Shown: positions 26,531 to 35,441 of the stretch, in pieces
How positions within the stretch are numbered: position 1 is the first letter of the stretch
Layout of the letters: each line of letters begins with the position of its first letter
NCBI RefSeq assembly: GCF_009665255.1
Contig: NZ_CP035686.1
Coordinates: 372,001-436,000 of the forward strand
Direction of reading: 5' to 3'
Length of the DNA stretch: 64,000 nucleotides
From: Vibrio metoecus
GTDB lineage: Bacteria; Pseudomonadota; Gammaproteobacteria; Enterobacterales; Vibrionaceae
Notes under the pieces: model-generated
The model's database searches: none
Seen by the model: only the letters and a program-made list of their open reading frames with translations
What the model was told of the DNA's origin: nothing
Program-made: the position numbers and the translations under genes

Positions 26531-27685
26531 TTAGTGTGTTACACCACTGTCTTTAGGATCCAATTCTGGAAACTGTTCAATAATCGTTTTTAACTCTTCT
26601 TGGCTCTCACGTAGAGCGTTTACGCAGTGACGATCTAATTTCCCTGCACTCACCATTTTTTCTAGCTCTAAGAGCGCATGTGGTATGGATTGCGCCTGTT
26701 TGTATGGGCGATGAGTTGTCAATGCATCAAAAATATTCGCGACACTAATGATGCGCGCAGGAACGGGAATTTGCTCGCTGGTGAGACCGAAAGGGTACCC
26801 ACTGCCATCTAGGAATTCATGATGGTACGCCACGATTTCTCGGAGCACCGCTAAACAAGGGTGGTGAGGTGCTCCTAATTTTTCAATGACATCATTCAGG
26901 AGAGTAACGCCAGATTCGATATGGTTATATACTTGTTCACGTTCATTGCTGGCTAACGTTGTGTTTTTCTGCAAGATGTTGACGGGTAGAGCAAGTTTTC
27001 CAATATCGTGGCAGGTAGCGAATTGGCTGATATTTTCGATCAACTCATCATCAAGCGCGTATTGTTCAGCAATATTAATCGCGATGATATGTGCATAGCG
27101 GCTAATGCGTTCTTTGTGTTGTTTAAGTTGCGCCCAATGTTCGGGCGATTGTGATTCTATCTGCTCTACATTTTGAATGAGATGATGGATTAAGATGTAT
27201 TCGCTGCATACAGCTTGTTGAATTAAATCAATATAAGGTTGCAACTCTTTGACCACATTCGGTGAGAAGTAAGAACCCGTTGAAGAGTTAAAAAACAAGA
27301 AGCCGATAAACTCTTGGTGATGGAATATAGGTTGAACGAAAGATGAACGGTATTGGTGCTCTAGCAGCCAGCGATTGTGGCGTGTTTGACTTTGTAACTG
27401 GTTAGGCATGTCATGAATTATGCGTACTGAACCTGATTCTTTTATCTGTTGTAGCGATGGCAACCCCGAGAGTTGAAACTCGTAATGCACAAAGTCATGG
27501 CTGACCGGTGAGCTGTCAGCGTAGGTTTTTATTGAGTCATGTTTCTCATCATACAGGGCAAAGGAAATTCTCTGAATATCAGGAAATTCCACCCGGATTT
27601 TCTCATGCATACTGACAAAGTAAGTATTCAATGAGCCCACCGATGGGTAATAGCGAAACTGACCGACTTTGGGTTGCATTTGCAT
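26531..27685 (-). CDS. GAF plus HD-GYP domain protein
   Basis: A 384-residue cytoplasmic protein. Residues about 15-165 resemble a GAF sensory domain; residues about 195-365 form an HD-GYP domain. Visible motifs are CHDIGK (His226-Asp227, Lys230), NHIESG (His255), YHHEFLDGSGYP (His288-His289, Gly-Tyr-Pro at 296-298) and VANIFDALTTHRPYK. HD-GYP proteins hydrolyse c-di-GMP with a bi- or trinuclear metal centre. Here the Asp expected in VA-D-xFDA is Asn317 (codon AAT at 26735-26737), so catalysis may be altered. It lies near a double-PilZ protein, but the two genes are not in one operon. Confidence 0.9.
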   Translation of the reverse strand: MQMQPKVGQFRYYPSVGSLNTYFVSMHEKIRVEFPDIQRISFALYDEKHDSIKTYADSSPVSHDFVHYEFQLSGLPSLQQIKESGSVRIIHDMPNQLQSQTRHNRWLLEHQYRSSFVQPIFHHQEFIGFLFFNSSTGSYFSPNVVKELQPYIDLIQQAVCSEYILIHHLIQNVEQIESQSPEHWAQLKQHKERISRYAHIIAINIAEQYALDDELIENISQFATCHDIGKLALPVNILQKNTTLASNEREQVYNHIESGVTLLNDVIEKLGAPHHPCLAVLREIVAYHHEFLDGSGYPFGLTSEQIPVPARIISVANIFDALTTHRPYKQAQSIPHALLELEKMVSAGKLDRHCVNALRESQEELKTIIEQFPELDPKDSGVTH

Positions 27686-27768
27686 GTCATCGCCTTCCTT
27701 ACTAGCTACTTAATAAGTTTAGACAAGGTTTGGCGTATTGCCGCATTAGGGCGGTGCTTTTCTGTGTT

Positions 27769-28911
27769 TTAGATCAAGCCATTGATAAAACCAAACAACA
27801 AAGCACTGGCGACCATGCCCATCAAGGGTAAGCGGATGACTTTAAACAAGAAGAAGCCGACCAACAATGCAGCCCAATCGAGTGGGGCATGTACTGTGCT
27901 GCTCCAAACGGGTTGATATAAGGCCGCGAGCAGTAAACCGACCACGCAGGCGTTTACCCCTTGCATGGCTCCTGCAACTTTCGGGCGCTGAGCCAATGCC
28001 GACCAGTTTTTGAGTACGCCTAGTAGCAATAAAAAGCCAGGTAGAAATACAGCGAAAGTCGCGATTAAAGCGCCAACCACAGGCGTTTCTGGTGTCAGCA
28101 CATAACCAAGGTAAGTGGCTAAGGTAAACATTGGACCCGGCACCGCTTGGGCTGCCGCGTAGCCAGTCAGAAATTGATCGGTCGATAGGCTGTCACCTAA
28201 GGCATTTTGCAGCAAGGGAAGAACCACATGACCGCCACCAAACACTAAGCTTCCCGCTTGGAAGAAATGACCAAACAACTCAACCAGTGGTGAGCTTGCA
28301 GCCAATAGTGGCAGTCCGAGTAATAAACTCGCAAAGAGCAGCAGTGCAAGCCAAGAGGGGGTGAACGTGGTTGTCGAAAGTGGTTGTTGTGGTGCAAAGC
28401 GAGCTTGGCCGACCAATGCGGCAAGCAGTAACACCGCAAATTGAGTGAGTAAACCGGGTGCCAGCGTAATCGCAACCGCAGTCAGAACGCATAATGCTGC
28501 AGTAAGACGCTGCTGACAAAAATTGCGATACATGGTTAAACAGGCATCGGCCACCACTATGATCGCGAGTAGTTTCAAGCCATGAATCACCTGTTCAAAC
28601 AGTGGGGTATCAAGAAGATGGCTACTCAGCCCCGCGAGCAGCAGCATAATGAGCACAGAGGGAAGGGTAAAACCGAGAAACGCCGCCCAAGCGCCGGCTA
28701 GCCCTCCACGATGATAACCAATGGCAAAACCAACTTGGCTAGAACCGGGGCCTGGTAGGAACTGGCTTAGAGCGACAAACTGCGCGTATTCCTGCTCGCT
28801 AAGCCAGCCTAACTTTTCCACAAAAGTATGACGAAAATAGCCAATATGTGCCGCCGGGCCACCAAAGCTCACCCAACCTAAAGCAAAAAAAGTTTTAAAA
28901 ATCGTCAACAT
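27769..28911 (-). CDS. chrA: Chromate ion transporter ChrA
   Basis: A 380-residue CHR-family inner-membrane protein with two homologous halves. The first half has WVSFGGPAAHIGYFR and SQFLPGPGSSQVGFAIGY; the second has SLVFGGGHVVLPLL and AAQAVPGPMFTLATYLGY. ChrA exports chromate by proton-driven antiport; members also occur in sulfate contexts. I place the start at ATG 28911 because the family begins just before this FFALGWVSFGG segment; the frame runs upstream to 29124 but crosses an inverted repeat and is unlikely to be coding. No clear ribosome site precedes 28911, so the start is uncertain. Confidence 0.85.
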   Translation of the reverse strand: MLTIFKTFFALGWVSFGGPAAHIGYFRHTFVEKLGWLSEQEYAQFVALSQFLPGPGSSQVGFAIGYHRGGLAGAWAAFLGFTLPSVLIMLLLAGLSSHLLDTPLFEQVIHGLKLLAIIVVADACLTMYRNFCQQRLTAALCVLTAVAITLAPGLLTQFAVLLLAALVGQARFAPQQPLSTTTFTPSWLALLLFASLLLGLPLLAASSPLVELFGHFFQAGSLVFGGGHVVLPLLQNALGDSLSTDQFLTGYAAAQAVPGPMFTLATYLGYVLTPETPVVGALIATFAVFLPGFLLLLGVLKNWSALAQRPKVAGAMQGVNACVVGLLLAALYQPVWSSTVHAPLDWAALLVGFFLFKVIRLPLMGMVASALLFGFINGLI

Positions 28912-28973
28912 AGTGATTGTGAGTAAAAATCCAATAATAAATAAAGTAGAGGGGGAGGGCGTTCGCTGCAATC

Positions 28974-29001
28974 GACAAGATGTAAGAAAGTACATCTTGT
29001 C
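28974..29001. promoter_or_regulatory. 11-bp perfect inverted repeat upstream of chrA
   Basis: GACAAGATGTA and TACATCTTGTC, separated by six bases, lie 63 bases before the chrA start. It could be an operator for a metal- or sulfur-responsive regulator or a hairpin in the chrA leader. The rest of the 318-base gap holds the lacZ promoter and operator. Confidence 0.5.
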
Positions 29002-29099
29002 AGTGACAAAGCGATGACAGCACTCGCGATAACAACGGATGGTTATGAGTGTAAAGCAAAGCAATTTTATAGGCTGAAAATATCGCCTATGCCAATTTT

Positions 29100-29122
29100 T
29101 ATAGTGGTGTAAGCGTTTACAC
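29100..29122 (+). promoter_or_regulatory. lacZ promoter -10 and GalR operator
   Basis: TATAGT at 29100-29105 is a likely -10, immediately followed by GTGTAAGCGTTTACAC at 29107-29122. This matches the GalR/GalS operator consensus GTGKAANCGNTTACAC at every position. The transcription start would fall inside the operator, an arrangement expected for repression. galR lies directly downstream of lacZ. Confidence 0.8.
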
Positions 29123-29229
29123 AAATGCAGGGTTGTTCACAGTCTATCCAATCACAAACCTGCTAGACTTTTCTCTTACTGACGGCGGCTAGGCAAGGAA
29201 ATGCTGCTCAACTCGAACAAGAGGACGCC

Positions 29230-32200
29230 ATGCGCAACTTCTCCGATATTCTTCTTAGCCAAGATTGGCAAACCCCGCACATCGTTAAATGGCACAGCCG
29301 TACGCCCCATGTTCCTTTGCACAGTTATCGCAGTGAGCAGGAGGCTCGTTTGGCTGTTGGGGGGAGTCGCCAATCTCTAAATGGTCAGTGGCGATTTGCT
29401 TTGTTTGAGCGGCCAGAAGCGGTTGAACCTGCGGTGATAGACTCGGATTTTGATGATAGCGCTTGGGCGCACATTCCTGTACCGAGTAACTGGCAGATGC
29501 AAGGCTTTGATAAGCCGATTTACACCAACATCCAATATCCATTTGCGGATCGGCCGCCTTACGTGCCGCAAGATAACCCCACCGGCTGTTATCGCCACCG
29601 TTTTACACTGGAAAAACAAGCGCTAACCGAGTCCACTCGCATCGTGTTTGATGGGGTCAATTCGGCATTTCATCTGTGGTGCAATGGTCATTGGGTCGGT
29701 TATTCGCAAGATAGCCGCTTGCCTGCCGAGTTTGAGCTCACCCCTTATCTAAAAGAGGGTGAAAACCTGTTGGTGGCCATGGTGCTGCGCTGGTCTGATG
29801 GCTCTTATTTGGAAGACCAAGATATGTGGTGGCTGAGTGGCATCTTTCGCGATGTGTATCTCTACCGCAAGCCGATACTTGCGATTGAAGATTTTTTTAT
29901 CCGCACTGAATTAGATGCGCTTTATCAACACGCTGAATTGCGAGTAGAAACTCGCTTAAGCCAAGTGACTCGTCATCATCAAGTGCAAGTGGCTTTATTC
30001 GATGCACAAGGTGAATGCGTGGCGCGTTCGCAAGCCTTACATACCGGTCCGCGTGTGGTGGATGAAAAAGGAGCATGGCACGATAAAACCGAACACAGTT
30101 TAGCGATTCGCTCTCCGACACTGTGGAGTGATGAAGCGCCTTATCTTTACCGCTGCGTGATCAGTTTACTTGATGAAGATGGCGCGCCGATTGAGTTTGA
30201 AAGTGCGGCAGTCGGTTTTCGCAAAGTAGAAATCGCTCAGGGGCTACTGAAGCTCAATGGTCAGCCCTTGTTGATCCGCGGGGTGAACCGTCATGAACAT
30301 CATCCCGAATTGGGGCATGTGATGGATGAAGCAAGCATGCGCCGCGATATTGAATTGATGAAACAGCATAATTTCAATGCGGTGCGCACCGCCCATTACC
30401 CCAATCATCCGCGTTGGTACGAACTGTGTGATGAATACGGTTTGTATGTGGTGGATGAGGCGAATCTCGAAACCCACGGCCAGTTCCCGATGAGCCGACT
30501 TTCCAATGATCCGCAATGGGTGAATACCTATTTGCAGCGCATGATTGGCATGGTGGAACGCGATAAAAACCACCCTTGTGTGATCATTTGGTCGCTCGGC
30601 AATGAATCGGGGATTGGTGTCAATCATCACGCTATGTATCAGTGGACGAAACAGCGCGACCCATCGCGTCCTGTGCAATACGAAGGGGGCGGCGCTAATA
30701 CGGCGGCGACCGATATTGTTTGCCCGATGTACGCGCGGGTCGATCAGCATCAGCCGCATCCAGCGGTTCCAAAATATGCGCTGAAAAATTGGATCAGTTT
30801 GCCGCAGGAAAACCGCCCCCTCATCTTGTGTGAATATGCTCATGCGATGGGCAACAGCTTGGGCGCGTTTTATAAATACTGGCAGGCGTTTCGTGAGTTT
30901 CCTCGTCTGCAAGGTGGCTTTATTTGGGATTGGGTCGATCAGGGCATTTCCAAATGGGATAGCGAGGGGCGCCACTATTGGGGCTATGGCGGTGATTTTG
31001 GGGATGCGATTAATGATCGCCAATTCTGCATAAACGGTTTGCTGTTTCCAGATCGCACGCCGCATCCTGCTCTGCATGAAGTCAAAAAAGTCCAGCAGCC
31101 GTACCAGTTTTCGCTGAGCTATCCCAAGCTCACCATTCACAATGAGCGTTTGTTTACGGTGTTGCCGTTGGAATTAGTAGTCAGTGTGCTGTGCGATGGG
31201 CAAGAGATTAAGCAAGAGCGTCTGCCGCTCGATATTGCGCCGCGTGGCACAACCGAGCTGGATTTAGCGTCGCTGCCAATGTTGCCAGAGCATGAATACC
31301 ACCTCAATGCAGTCTTATTGTGTCGTGAAGATCAGCCTTGGTCTAAGGCTGGGCACTGTATTGCTAGTGAGCAGTGGTGTTTGCAGCCACGAAGAAGCAT
31401 GTTACCTAAAATCACACACGCTCCGCTGCCTCAATGGCAGCAAGATGGGGATAAGGTACGCATCGAGGCGGCCAATCAGCAATGGCAGTTTCATCGCCCA
31501 ACTGGGCTATTGGAGCAGTGGTGGCAAAATGGCCAGCCCGTATTAAGTGAACCGCTGCGCGATAACTTTTACCGCGCGGTGCTGGATAACGATATTGGTA
31601 CCAGCGAAGCGCAGCACCTTGACCCGAACAGCTGGATCGCACGTTGGCATGCGGCGGGCTTAGATAAGCTGCGTGTGGAATGTGACGATCTGCGAGTCAC
31701 CACCTTGACCGAATGCGTCGAAGTAGTGGTCGATGTCGCCCATTACCATCAGCAAGCGTTAGCGATCCGTACCCGTTGGCGTTACCAAATCTTCGGTGAT
31801 GCGCGGGTAGAACTGAATGTTGAGGTGAAGGTGTGTGCCGATTTACCGCCGCTGCCAAGAGTGGGGTTAACGCTCGCATTGCCAGTGACAGAAACCCCAG
31901 TGTCTTGGTTTGGTCGCGGGCCGCATGAGAATTATCCAGATCGTTTGCAATCGGCGCATGTGGGGCGATACACCGCCACAGTGGATGAGCTGCATACACC
32001 GTACATTTTCCCGAGCGAAAATGGTTTGCGTTGTGATACTCGCCAGCTACAAGTGGGCGCTTTGGTGGTGGAAGGGCATTTTCACTTCTCGCTCAGTCGC
32101 TACTCACAAACGATGTTGGATAAAGCCAAACACAGCAACGAGTTGGTGGCGGGCGATAAGTGGTATCTCAATCTGGATGCGCAGCATATGGGCGTGGGCG

Positions 32201-32304
32201 GCGATGATTCGTGGAGCCAAAGTGTGCACCCTGAATTTTTGCTCACTCAGCCGTACTATCAGTATCAGCTCACCTTACGTGTGAAAGCGTCATCCCCACA
32301 ATAA
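29230..32304 (+). CDS. lacZ: Beta-galactosidase
   Basis: A 1024-residue glycoside hydrolase family 2 enzyme cleaving lactose and other beta-galactosides. Catalytic glutamates are visible at Glu459 (IIWSLGNESGIG) and Glu535 (ILCEYAHAMGNSLG), two residues off the E. coli 461/537 numbering. The N-terminal jelly-roll (PVPSNWQMQGFDKPIYTN) and the C-terminal small chain (WFGRGPHENYPDR) are complete. No lacY or lacA follows; instead a terminator and then galR in convergent orientation. Its promoter carries a perfect GalR operator, so galactose is the likely inducer, presumably alongside a transporter encoded elsewhere. Confidence 0.97.
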   Translation: MRNFSDILLSQDWQTPHIVKWHSRTPHVPLHSYRSEQEARLAVGGSRQSLNGQWRFALFERPEAVEPAVIDSDFDDSAWAHIPVPSNWQMQGFDKPIYTNIQYPFADRPPYVPQDNPTGCYRHRFTLEKQALTESTRIVFDGVNSAFHLWCNGHWVGYSQDSRLPAEFELTPYLKEGENLLVAMVLRWSDGSYLEDQDMWWLSGIFRDVYLYRKPILAIEDFFIRTELDALYQHAELRVETRLSQVTRHHQVQVALFDAQGECVARSQALHTGPRVVDEKGAWHDKTEHSLAIRSPTLWSDEAPYLYRCVISLLDEDGAPIEFESAAVGFRKVEIAQGLLKLNGQPLLIRGVNRHEHHPELGHVMDEASMRRDIELMKQHNFNAVRTAHYPNHPRWYELCDEYGLYVVDEANLETHGQFPMSRLSNDPQWVNTYLQRMIGMVERDKNHPCVIIWSLGNESGIGVNHHAMYQWTKQRDPSRPVQYEGGGANTAATDIVCPMYARVDQHQPHPAVPKYALKNWISLPQENRPLILCEYAHAMGNSLGAFYKYWQAFREFPRLQGGFIWDWVDQGISKWDSEGRHYWGYGGDFGDAINDRQFCINGLLFPDRTPHPALHEVKKVQQPYQFSLSYPKLTIHNERLFTVLPLELVVSVLCDGQEIKQERLPLDIAPRGTTELDLASLPMLPEHEYHLNAVLLCREDQPWSKAGHCIASEQWCLQPRRSMLPKITHAPLPQWQQDGDKVRIEAANQQWQFHRPTGLLEQWWQNGQPVLSEPLRDNFYRAVLDNDIGTSEAQHLDPNSWIARWHAAGLDKLRVECDDLRVTTLTECVEVVVDVAHYHQQALAIRTRWRYQIFGDARVELNVEVKVCADLPPLPRVGLTLALPVTETPVSWFGRGPHENYPDRLQSAHVGRYTATVDELHTPYIFPSENGLRCDTRQLQVGALVVEGHFHFSLSRYSQTMLDKAKHSNELVAGDKWYLNLDAQHMGVGGDDSWSQSVHPEFLLTQPYYQYQLTLRVKASSPQ

Positions 32305-32307
32305 GCC

Positions 32308-32333
32308 AGAGAGCCTTAAGGCTCTCTTTTTTG
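32308..32333. terminator. Terminator between lacZ and galR
   Basis: AGAGAGCC-TTAA-GGCTCTCT followed by TTTTTT ends lacZ; it overlaps the last codons of galR on the opposite strand. Confidence 0.9.
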
Positions 32334-33323
32334 TGCCACGCTGTCGCGGCGAACGATGGTGGGCGAAAAGATCATCGGATCATTTTCACGCGGTGCATCG
32401 GTTGCCAAAGCAAGAGCCAACTGAGTGGCTTTTTCTGCCATCAGTTGGATTGGGTAACGCACGGTCGTCAGGCGTGGGCGTAAGTAGCGCGAAATCAGGG
32501 CATCGTCAAAACCAATCACTGAGACATGTTCAGGAACCGAATGCCCATTTTCCTCAAGTACCAACAGGGCTCCAGCGGCCATATTGTCGTTGTAGGCGAC
32601 CACTGCGGTAAAAGGCAGTGATTTCACCAGTAGGTTAGTCATCGCCTGTTCGCCGCCTTCACTGTCTGGGCTGGCTTTTTCAATATAGCTGCTGCTTAGG
32701 GTGATGCCATGTTCGTTCAAGGCTTGTTGATAGCCCGCAATACGCTGATCGGCATCCTCAATTTGATGAGAGGAGCTGATGCAAGCAATGTTTCTATGTC
32801 CTTGACGGATCAGAAAATCGGTTGCTAAATAAGCACCTTTCTGGTTGTCGAGTGAAATACAGCGATCGGCGAGCTGAGGAATATGGCGATTGATCAACAC
32901 CAGAGTTTTTACCTCGTTGGCGTACTCAATCAGCTCTTCATCGGGAAGCGCTTTGGAGTGGATTACCAAGGCATCACAGCGGCTGTTGATGAGCAGTTCC
33001 AGCGCGCGGCGCTCTTCTTCCGCTCGGTGGTAGCCGTTGCCGATCAGCAAATGTTTTCCTTCGCGGTGGGCGACAGTATCGACGGCTTTGACTAAAGTTC
33101 CAAAGAAGGGATCAGATACATCGCTGACCAAGACCCCTATGGTATTGGTGCTTTGATTGACTAAAGCGCGAGCGGCGGCGTTCGGACGATAGCCGAGTTT
33201 GTGCATCGCACTGGTCACCGCATCAATCGAGGCTTGGCTGGCTTTCGGGGATTTGTTGATGACGCGTGAAACCGTTGCCACAGATACACCGGCTTCACGC
33301 GCTACGTCTTTTATGGTTGCCAT
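32316..33323 (-). CDS. galR: Galactose operon repressor GalR
   Basis: A 335-residue LacI/GalR-family repressor: N-terminal helix-turn-helix IKDVAREAGVSVATVSRVIN, hinge, then a periplasmic-binding-protein-like effector domain. The sequence follows E. coli GalR closely (SPKAS, SDVSDPFFGTLVKAV, LLIGNGYH, LINR, GGEQAMT, YNDNMAAGA, SRYLRPRLTTVRYPI), so galactose is the likely effector. It lies convergent to lacZ, whose promoter has a perfect GalR operator, and a weaker operator-like site lies 122 bases upstream of its own start. Confidence 0.93.
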   Translation of the reverse strand: MATIKDVAREAGVSVATVSRVINKSPKASQASIDAVTSAMHKLGYRPNAAARALVNQSTNTIGVLVSDVSDPFFGTLVKAVDTVAHREGKHLLIGNGYHRAEEERRALELLINSRCDALVIHSKALPDEELIEYANEVKTLVLINRHIPQLADRCISLDNQKGAYLATDFLIRQGHRNIACISSSHQIEDADQRIAGYQQALNEHGITLSSSYIEKASPDSEGGEQAMTNLLVKSLPFTAVVAYNDNMAAGALLVLEENGHSVPEHVSVIGFDDALISRYLRPRLTTVRYPIQLMAEKATQLALALATDAPRENDPMIFSPTIVRRDSVAQKREP

Positions 33324-33444
33324 AAGATTCCTTCTCTATCACAGGCGCAATAGTAGCGCTCCCTGTGAAAACAGCGCAATTGTAACTGAGTACATAAGAG
33401 TGAATTGTGAGCCATGACGCTTGTTCAACAGGGATTGGCGTAAA

Positions 33445-33460
33445 GTGTAAACGTTTTTAA
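33445..33460. promoter_or_regulatory. Weaker GalR-type site between galR and ygjH
   Basis: GTGTAAACGTTTTTAA matches the GalR consensus GTGKAANCGNTTACAC at 13 of 16 positions. It lies 22 bases before ygjH and 122 bases before galR, so it could mediate autoregulation or affect ygjH. An adjacent imperfect repeat TCACAGG...CCTGTGA spans 33339-33368. Confidence 0.45.
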
Positions 33461-33481
33461 TGATTAAGAAGGATAAGAGTT

Positions 33482-33826
33482 ATGGACTCGGCGTTTTTGA
33501 CGGTAGGGTACGATGATTTTGCGCGGCTGGATTTACGTATTGGCACCATTGTTGAGGCAAAGCTTCATCCTCGTTCGACCCGCAACTATATTGTGCAGAT
33601 TGCGTTGGGAGAGCAGATGTTGCAAGCCGTCACCGCGTTAGTACCTTATTACTCGGCAGAACAATTACTCAATCAACAAGTGGTGGTACTGTGCAATCTC
33701 AAACCGAGTTTAGTGGCTGGTGTAGAATCCCACTGCATGCTGCTGTGCGCGGAAACGCAAGATGGAGAAGAGAGTGTATTGCTCACCCCACAACGGGTTA
33801 TCGCCAATGGGGTGAGAATCGTTTAG
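33482..33826 (+). CDS. ygjH: tRNA-binding (EMAP-II/CsaA-like OB-fold) protein YgjH
   Basis: A 114-residue OB-fold protein of the family found at the ends of methionyl- and phenylalanyl-tRNA synthetases. It opens with DFARLDLRIGTIVEAKLH and has YIVQIALG, ALVPYYSAEQL, VVVLCNLKP, ESHCMLLCAET and LLTPQR, which track E. coli YgjH almost block by block. YgjH is a dimeric putative tRNA-binding protein of unclear role. ATG 33482 follows AGAAGGATAAGAG. Its stop overlaps the end of the convergent cyclotransferase-like gene by four bases. Confidence 0.88.
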   Translation: MDSAFLTVGYDDFARLDLRIGTIVEAKLHPRSTRNYIVQIALGEQMLQAVTALVPYYSAEQLLNQQVVVLCNLKPSLVAGVESHCMLLCAETQDGEESVLLTPQRVIANGVRIV

Positions 33827-34374
33827 CGTACTGCGGCAATCAGTTGATCAATCAGCCCATGCTGCTCCGGTTTTACCCCCGCCAAGTTGCCGTATTTGGG
33901 GGCGTGACGGTCATTGTCTAACGGATGTTGCCAGCCCAAGGTTTGCTCGACAAATTGCCGTGCAAACGCTTCGGAAAACTCAAGGCAGCCACTGAGTACG
34001 GTATCGACATAGGTTTGCACGATCGGGCTTTGTGAACAGGGTGGTTGATGCTGCTCGGTGACGTAAATCCAAATCGGTTTTTCAGGATCAAAATGCTCTT
34101 GTGTGTGAATACGATCCGCGGCTAACGCGATGCGCTGATAACCGCGCTCACGGCGATCAAATTCCGCTAATGCAACCTCATCAATTTCTAACAGCACACC
34201 ATTAATTTGCCCGTCGCCTTGATGAACCACTAAGGGTGAAAGAATGTAACTGTCATCAATTTTGCCAAAATAGCGCACCAATCCGGTTGCGCTGGCGGGA
34301 ATGGCACGCCCAGTCTGGCCGGTTAAACGGCGTGAGGCAGAATTAATCAGGCTTCCATAGCCAAAGATGTACAT
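33823..34374 (-). CDS. Gamma-glutamylcyclotransferase-like (AIG2/GGCT fold) protein
   Basis: A 183-residue protein starting MYIFGYGSLINSASRR. The YGSL substrate loop is diagnostic of the GGCT/AIG2 fold, and the catalytic-type Glu lies in EFDRRERGYQRI. Members act on gamma-glutamyl amines or related peptides, so the exact substrate is open. ATG 34374 follows CAGGAACG and is preferred to an upstream in-frame ATG at 34410. It follows zntB by 19 bases on the same strand and is probably co-transcribed with it. Confidence 0.8.
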   Translation of the reverse strand: MYIFGYGSLINSASRRLTGQTGRAIPASATGLVRYFGKIDDSYILSPLVVHQGDGQINGVLLEIDEVALAEFDRRERGYQRIALAADRIHTQEHFDPEKPIWIYVTEQHQPPCSQSPIVQTYVDTVLSGCLEFSEAFARQFVEQTLGWQHPLDNDRHAPKYGNLAGVKPEQHGLIDQLIAAVR

Positions 34375-34393
34375 GATGCGTTCCTGTAACGAT

Positions 34394-35335
34394 TTACGAT
34401 TGATTATCAAAAAAGCGCAGACGGCGCAAAATCCAAAACTCTAAGCCGAAAATCAGCCCAAGTCCTGCGCAAAATAGCCCAAAGGCGATGGGCGATTCAG
34501 TCCCCGGAATGCCGCCAACGTTCACGCCTAACAAACCCGTTAAGAAACTGGTCGGCAGGAAAATTGCCGCGATCACGGAAAACAAATACGTGTTCTGGTT
34601 CATCTTCTCTGCATGGTACTGGCGCAGTTCACCTTTGATGATTTCCAGCTCACTCAAGAAGAAGTCCAAGGTTTCGTTAATCCGCGTTACCGTGTTGACG
34701 CTGTGGCGCAAACGTAAATGTTGGCTCTGCGCCAGGGCGACTTCCGAATTGAGATAATCATCCAATGCGTATTGCTGCGGCTTAATGAAACGCTTCAATT
34801 TGAGCAGTGATTTATGGGTTTGCATCAGCTCATTACTGAGTTCGAGTTCTTCATCAAACTGGGTGATGCGTTCCTCAATCTGGTCGAGATAGAGGTCGAT
34901 GTTTTTATTCAGTTCATCGACTACACGCACAATCAGTTCTGCCAAATTGGATGGGCCTTGGCCGGCTTCAAGCGCTGTACGCACGGTACTGATCGCTTTC
35001 GAAGGTGTTTTACGAGTCGAGATCAACGCGCCGTGATAATAGAGAATACGCACACTGAGCATGTCCGCAGGATCCGCGTTATCGTTAAGATTCACTCCAC
35101 GCAAAATCAGCAGAAAGTTCTGTTCATCATACTGCTCAAATAGGGGGCGAGTATCTTCGGCCAACAAACTGTCGATCACCGAAGAGGGAACATTTTGGTC
35201 GAGTAACCACTCGCGCAGCCCTTTAGCATCGCGTTGGCAGTGATACCAATCACCCGCTTGTAACTGTTGTAATTGAGCAGGATGTCGTTGTGGCGCGGAA
35301 TCGCCAAAACGCCAGTGATCGATGAGAAACTCCAT
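34394..35335 (-). CDS. zntB: ZntB/CorA-family divalent metal transporter
   Basis: A 313-residue CorA-superfamily protein: long N-terminal cytoplasmic alpha/beta and coiled region, then two C-terminal membrane helices with the pore signature GVNVGGIPG between them. GxN followed by VGGIPG points to the ZntB branch (zinc transport, proton-driven import in recent work) rather than CorA proper, whose signature is YGMNF. First gene of a probable two-gene operon with the cyclotransferase-like gene. Confidence 0.88.
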   Translation of the reverse strand: MEFLIDHWRFGDSAPQRHPAQLQQLQAGDWYHCQRDAKGLREWLLDQNVPSSVIDSLLAEDTRPLFEQYDEQNFLLILRGVNLNDNADPADMLSVRILYYHGALISTRKTPSKAISTVRTALEAGQGPSNLAELIVRVVDELNKNIDLYLDQIEERITQFDEELELSNELMQTHKSLLKLKRFIKPQQYALDDYLNSEVALAQSQHLRLRHSVNTVTRINETLDFFLSELEIIKGELRQYHAEKMNQNTYLFSVIAAIFLPTSFLTGLLGVNVGGIPGTESPIAFGLFCAGLGLIFGLEFWILRRLRFFDNQS

Positions 35336-35396
35336 GGTTAATCTTTTGTGTTAGCCAATGATGGAAAGAAGGTAACAATGGAGCGATAAAGAGTCA

Positions 35397-35421
35397 AAGC
35401 CCGGAATATCTCCGGGCTTAG
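35397..35421 (-). terminator. Terminator of the RLAN/ATP-grasp gene
   Basis: AAGCCCGGA and TCCGGGCTT form a stem around ATATC just after the 3' end of the minus-strand gene; the following T-run is weak. Confidence 0.6.
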
Positions 35422-35441
35422 TTTAGAAGGGTAAAAACGCT

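Noticed and set aside
28912..29124. 71-codon N-terminal extension of chrA
   Set aside because: The added residues are not transporter-like, run through an inverted repeat and reach into the lacZ operator on the other strand.
30244..31140. Long open frame (298 codons) on the minus strand inside lacZ
   Set aside because: lacZ is intact with both catalytic glutamates and full family motifs; the opposite frame has no recognisable domain or ribosome site and is a by-product of lacZ codon use.
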